Origin: an uncultured Clostridia bacterium
GTDB lineage: Bacteria; Bacillota; Clostridia; Christensenellales; Borkfalkiaceae
Direction: 5' to 3'
Assembly: GCA_944372565.1 (NCBI GenBank)
Contig: CALVZR010000216.1
Location: 1-14,039, forward strand
Length of the DNA stretch: 14,039 bases
Within the stretch, counting starts at the first letter, position 1; every line of letters begins with the position of its first letter. Made by a program: the position numbers and the translations under genes. This document shows positions 12,967-14,039 of this stretch, piece after piece. The notes under the pieces are model-generated. The model ran no database searches. It saw only the letters and a program-made list of their open reading frames with translations, and was not told where the DNA came from.

Positions 12967-13994
12967 CTGTCGTTCCTCCCGAATTGTCTTAAAAATTTCA
13001 CGTTGTTTTCAAACAGCGTCCTGATATCGGGGATGCCGTATTTGATCATCGTCGTGCGCTCGATGCCCAGCCCGAACGCCAGGCCGGAATACACGTCGGA
13101 ATCGATGCCGCAGTTTTCCAGCACCTTTTTGTTCACGACGCCCGCGCCGAGGATCTCTATCCAGCCCGTCCCCTTGCAAAGGCGGCAGCCCGCGCCGTGG
13201 CATTCGCTGCACGTAACGTCCACCTCAACGCTCGGTTCCGTAAACGGAAAGTACGAGGGGCGCAGACGGGTTTTCGTATCTTTATCGAAGATGATCTGCA
13301 CGAATTCATCCAGAAGCCCTTTGAGGTCGCACAGCGTGATGCCCTTATCGACCACCAGCCCTTCGATCTGGTGGAACATAGGAGAATGCGAAGCGTCGTC
13401 GTCCGCGCGGTACACCCTGCCGGGGCTGAGCACCTTGATGGGCGGCTTTTTCTTCTCCATCACGCGCACCTGACCGGGAGAAGTATGCGTGCGCAGAACG
13501 ATATTGTCCGAAACGTAAAAGGTATCCTGCATATCGCGCGCGGGATGGTCTTTCGGGATATTGAGCGCCTGAAAGCAATAATAATCGGATTCGATCTCCG
13601 GCCCTTCGAATATCTCGAACCCCATGCCGACGAATACGTCTATAATGAGGTTGCGCACGATATTGAGCGGATGGAGATTTCCGAACTTCACGGCTTTGCC
13701 GTCTAACGTAACGTCCACAGCCTCGCGCTCGAAACTCTTTTCCATCTCCTCTTTTCTGATCGCCTTTTCCCTCTCTTCAAACAAAGCGGATACCTGCTCT
13801 TTGAGCGCGTTCACGCTCTTGCCGAACTCCGAACGCTTTTCGGGCGGGATATCCTTCATCTGTTTCAACAGCGCGGTGACAAGCCCCGTTTTTCCGAGGT
13901 ATTTCACTTTGCACTCAGCAAGTTCCCTGCTCGACGAGAGCGCGGCGATCTCTTCTTTTGCCGCTGCGAGCAAACCTTCGATTTTTTCCTGCAT
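12963..13994 (-). CDS. pheS: Phenylalanyl-tRNA synthetase alpha subunit
   Basis: 343 aa, ATG 13994, TGA 12963-12965. Catalytic subunit of PheRS, class II. Visible: N-terminal coiled coil that contacts tRNA-Phe (about 1-85), motif 1 region GFEIFEGPEIESDYY (125-139), HPARDMQDTFY (150-160), motif 2 VYRADDDASHSPMFHQIEGL (194-213), TEPSVEVD (252-259), a Bacillota-type cysteine segment CSEC...GCRLC (262-273) before GWIEILGAGVV, and motif 3 GLAFGLGIERTTM (304-316). Length is normal for the family. AAGGAG (14003-14008) is 8 nt before the start. It overlaps pheT by ATGA, so the two subunits are coupled. The promoter and any Phe T-box leader lie beyond the window: only 45 nt upstream are visible. Confidence 0.97.
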   Translation of the reverse strand: MQEKIEGLLAAAKEEIAALSSSRELAECKVKYLGKTGLVTALLKQMKDIPPEKRSEFGKSVNALKEQVSALFEEREKAIRKEEMEKSFEREAVDVTLDGKAVKFGNLHPLNIVRNLIIDVFVGMGFEIFEGPEIESDYYCFQALNIPKDHPARDMQDTFYVSDNIVLRTHTSPGQVRVMEKKKPPIKVLSPGRVYRADDDASHSPMFHQIEGLVVDKGITLCDLKGLLDEFVQIIFDKDTKTRLRPSYFPFTEPSVEVDVTCSECHGAGCRLCKGTGWIEILGAGVVNKKVLENCGIDSDVYSGLAFGLGIERTTMIKYGIPDIRTLFENNVKFLRQFGRNDR

Positions 13995-14002
13995 TTTACC
14001 GA

Positions 14003-14009
14003 CTCCTTT
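14003..14009 (-). promoter_or_regulatory. pheS: RBS of pheS
   Basis: AAAGGAG on the minus strand, 8 nt ahead of ATG 13994. A small perfect hairpin (14025-14039) sits upstream at the window edge. Confidence 0.7.
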
Positions 14010-14039
14010 TGCGTTTGTCTTCCGCCGTTTTTCAAACGG

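Noticed and set aside
1..14039. General reassignment of TAG as a sense codon
   Set aside because: Only one in-frame TAG is seen in about 13 kb of coding sequence; full reassignment would normally give many. Rare suppression stays possible and is listed as a finding.
14025..14039. Hairpin upstream of pheS as part of a Phe T-box leader
   Set aside because: A perfect 6-bp stem is visible, but no T run follows and the rest is outside the window, so neither a T-box nor a terminator can be claimed.
1..14039. CRISPR arrays, insertion sequences, tRNA or rRNA genes, prophage or defence genes
   Set aside because: I looked for regular repeats, transposase motifs, structural RNA signatures and such families and found none.

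Overview
The window looks like chromosomal DNA of a low-to-mid GC Bacillota, most likely a gut-type Clostridia. Reasons: MutS2 with a Smr tail, a short rhodanese-less ThiI beside its own cysteine desulfurase, AGGAGG-type ribosome binding sites, and the clostridial neighbourhood pheS-pheT / U32 protein / mutS2. GC is about one half. All ten intact gene ends use TAA (6) or TGA (4), none TAG. The species cannot be named from the sequence alone.

Layout. (a) 1-1448 (+): 3' part of a class A penicillin-binding protein (transpeptidase domain), cut by the window edge. (b) 1449-1800: convergent intergenic region with two minus-strand terminators and an unlisted 49-aa small ORF (1622-1771, -) with a strong RBS, 29 bp downstream of thiI. 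(c) 1801-4666 (-): tightly packed operon of a two-TM membrane protein, a NifS-family cysteine desulfurase and ThiI, read from a near-consensus sigma-A promoter (4795-4823) through a structured leader of about 120 nt. Desulfurase and ThiI together should make 4-thiouridine in tRNA. (d) 4824-9796 (-): a U32/DUF3656 protein (probable RNA hydroxylation factor) overlapping mutS2 as TAATG. mutS2 is split by one in-frame TAG: 657 codons + TAG + 128 codons, the exact length of an ordinary MutS2. (e) 9890-10495 (+): a lone SAM methyltransferase transcribed against its neighbours, with an extended -10 promoter almost touching its start codon. (f) 10521-10554: a perfect 15-bp bidirectional terminator between the convergent methyltransferase and pheT. 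(g) 10582-13994 (-): pheT and pheS, overlapping by ATGA, encoding both phenylalanyl-tRNA synthetase subunits.

Taken together the window is mostly translation and tRNA/rRNA maintenance (PheST, ThiI with desulfurase, U32 protein, MutS2). I see no phage, insertion sequence, CRISPR, defence or toxin module. The points most worth a second look are the TAG inside mutS2, the small ORF after thiI, the apparently leaderless divergent gene pair at 9796/9890, the repeat-bearing insertion and the AT-rich inverted repeat in the U32 gene, and the structured leader of the thiI operon.
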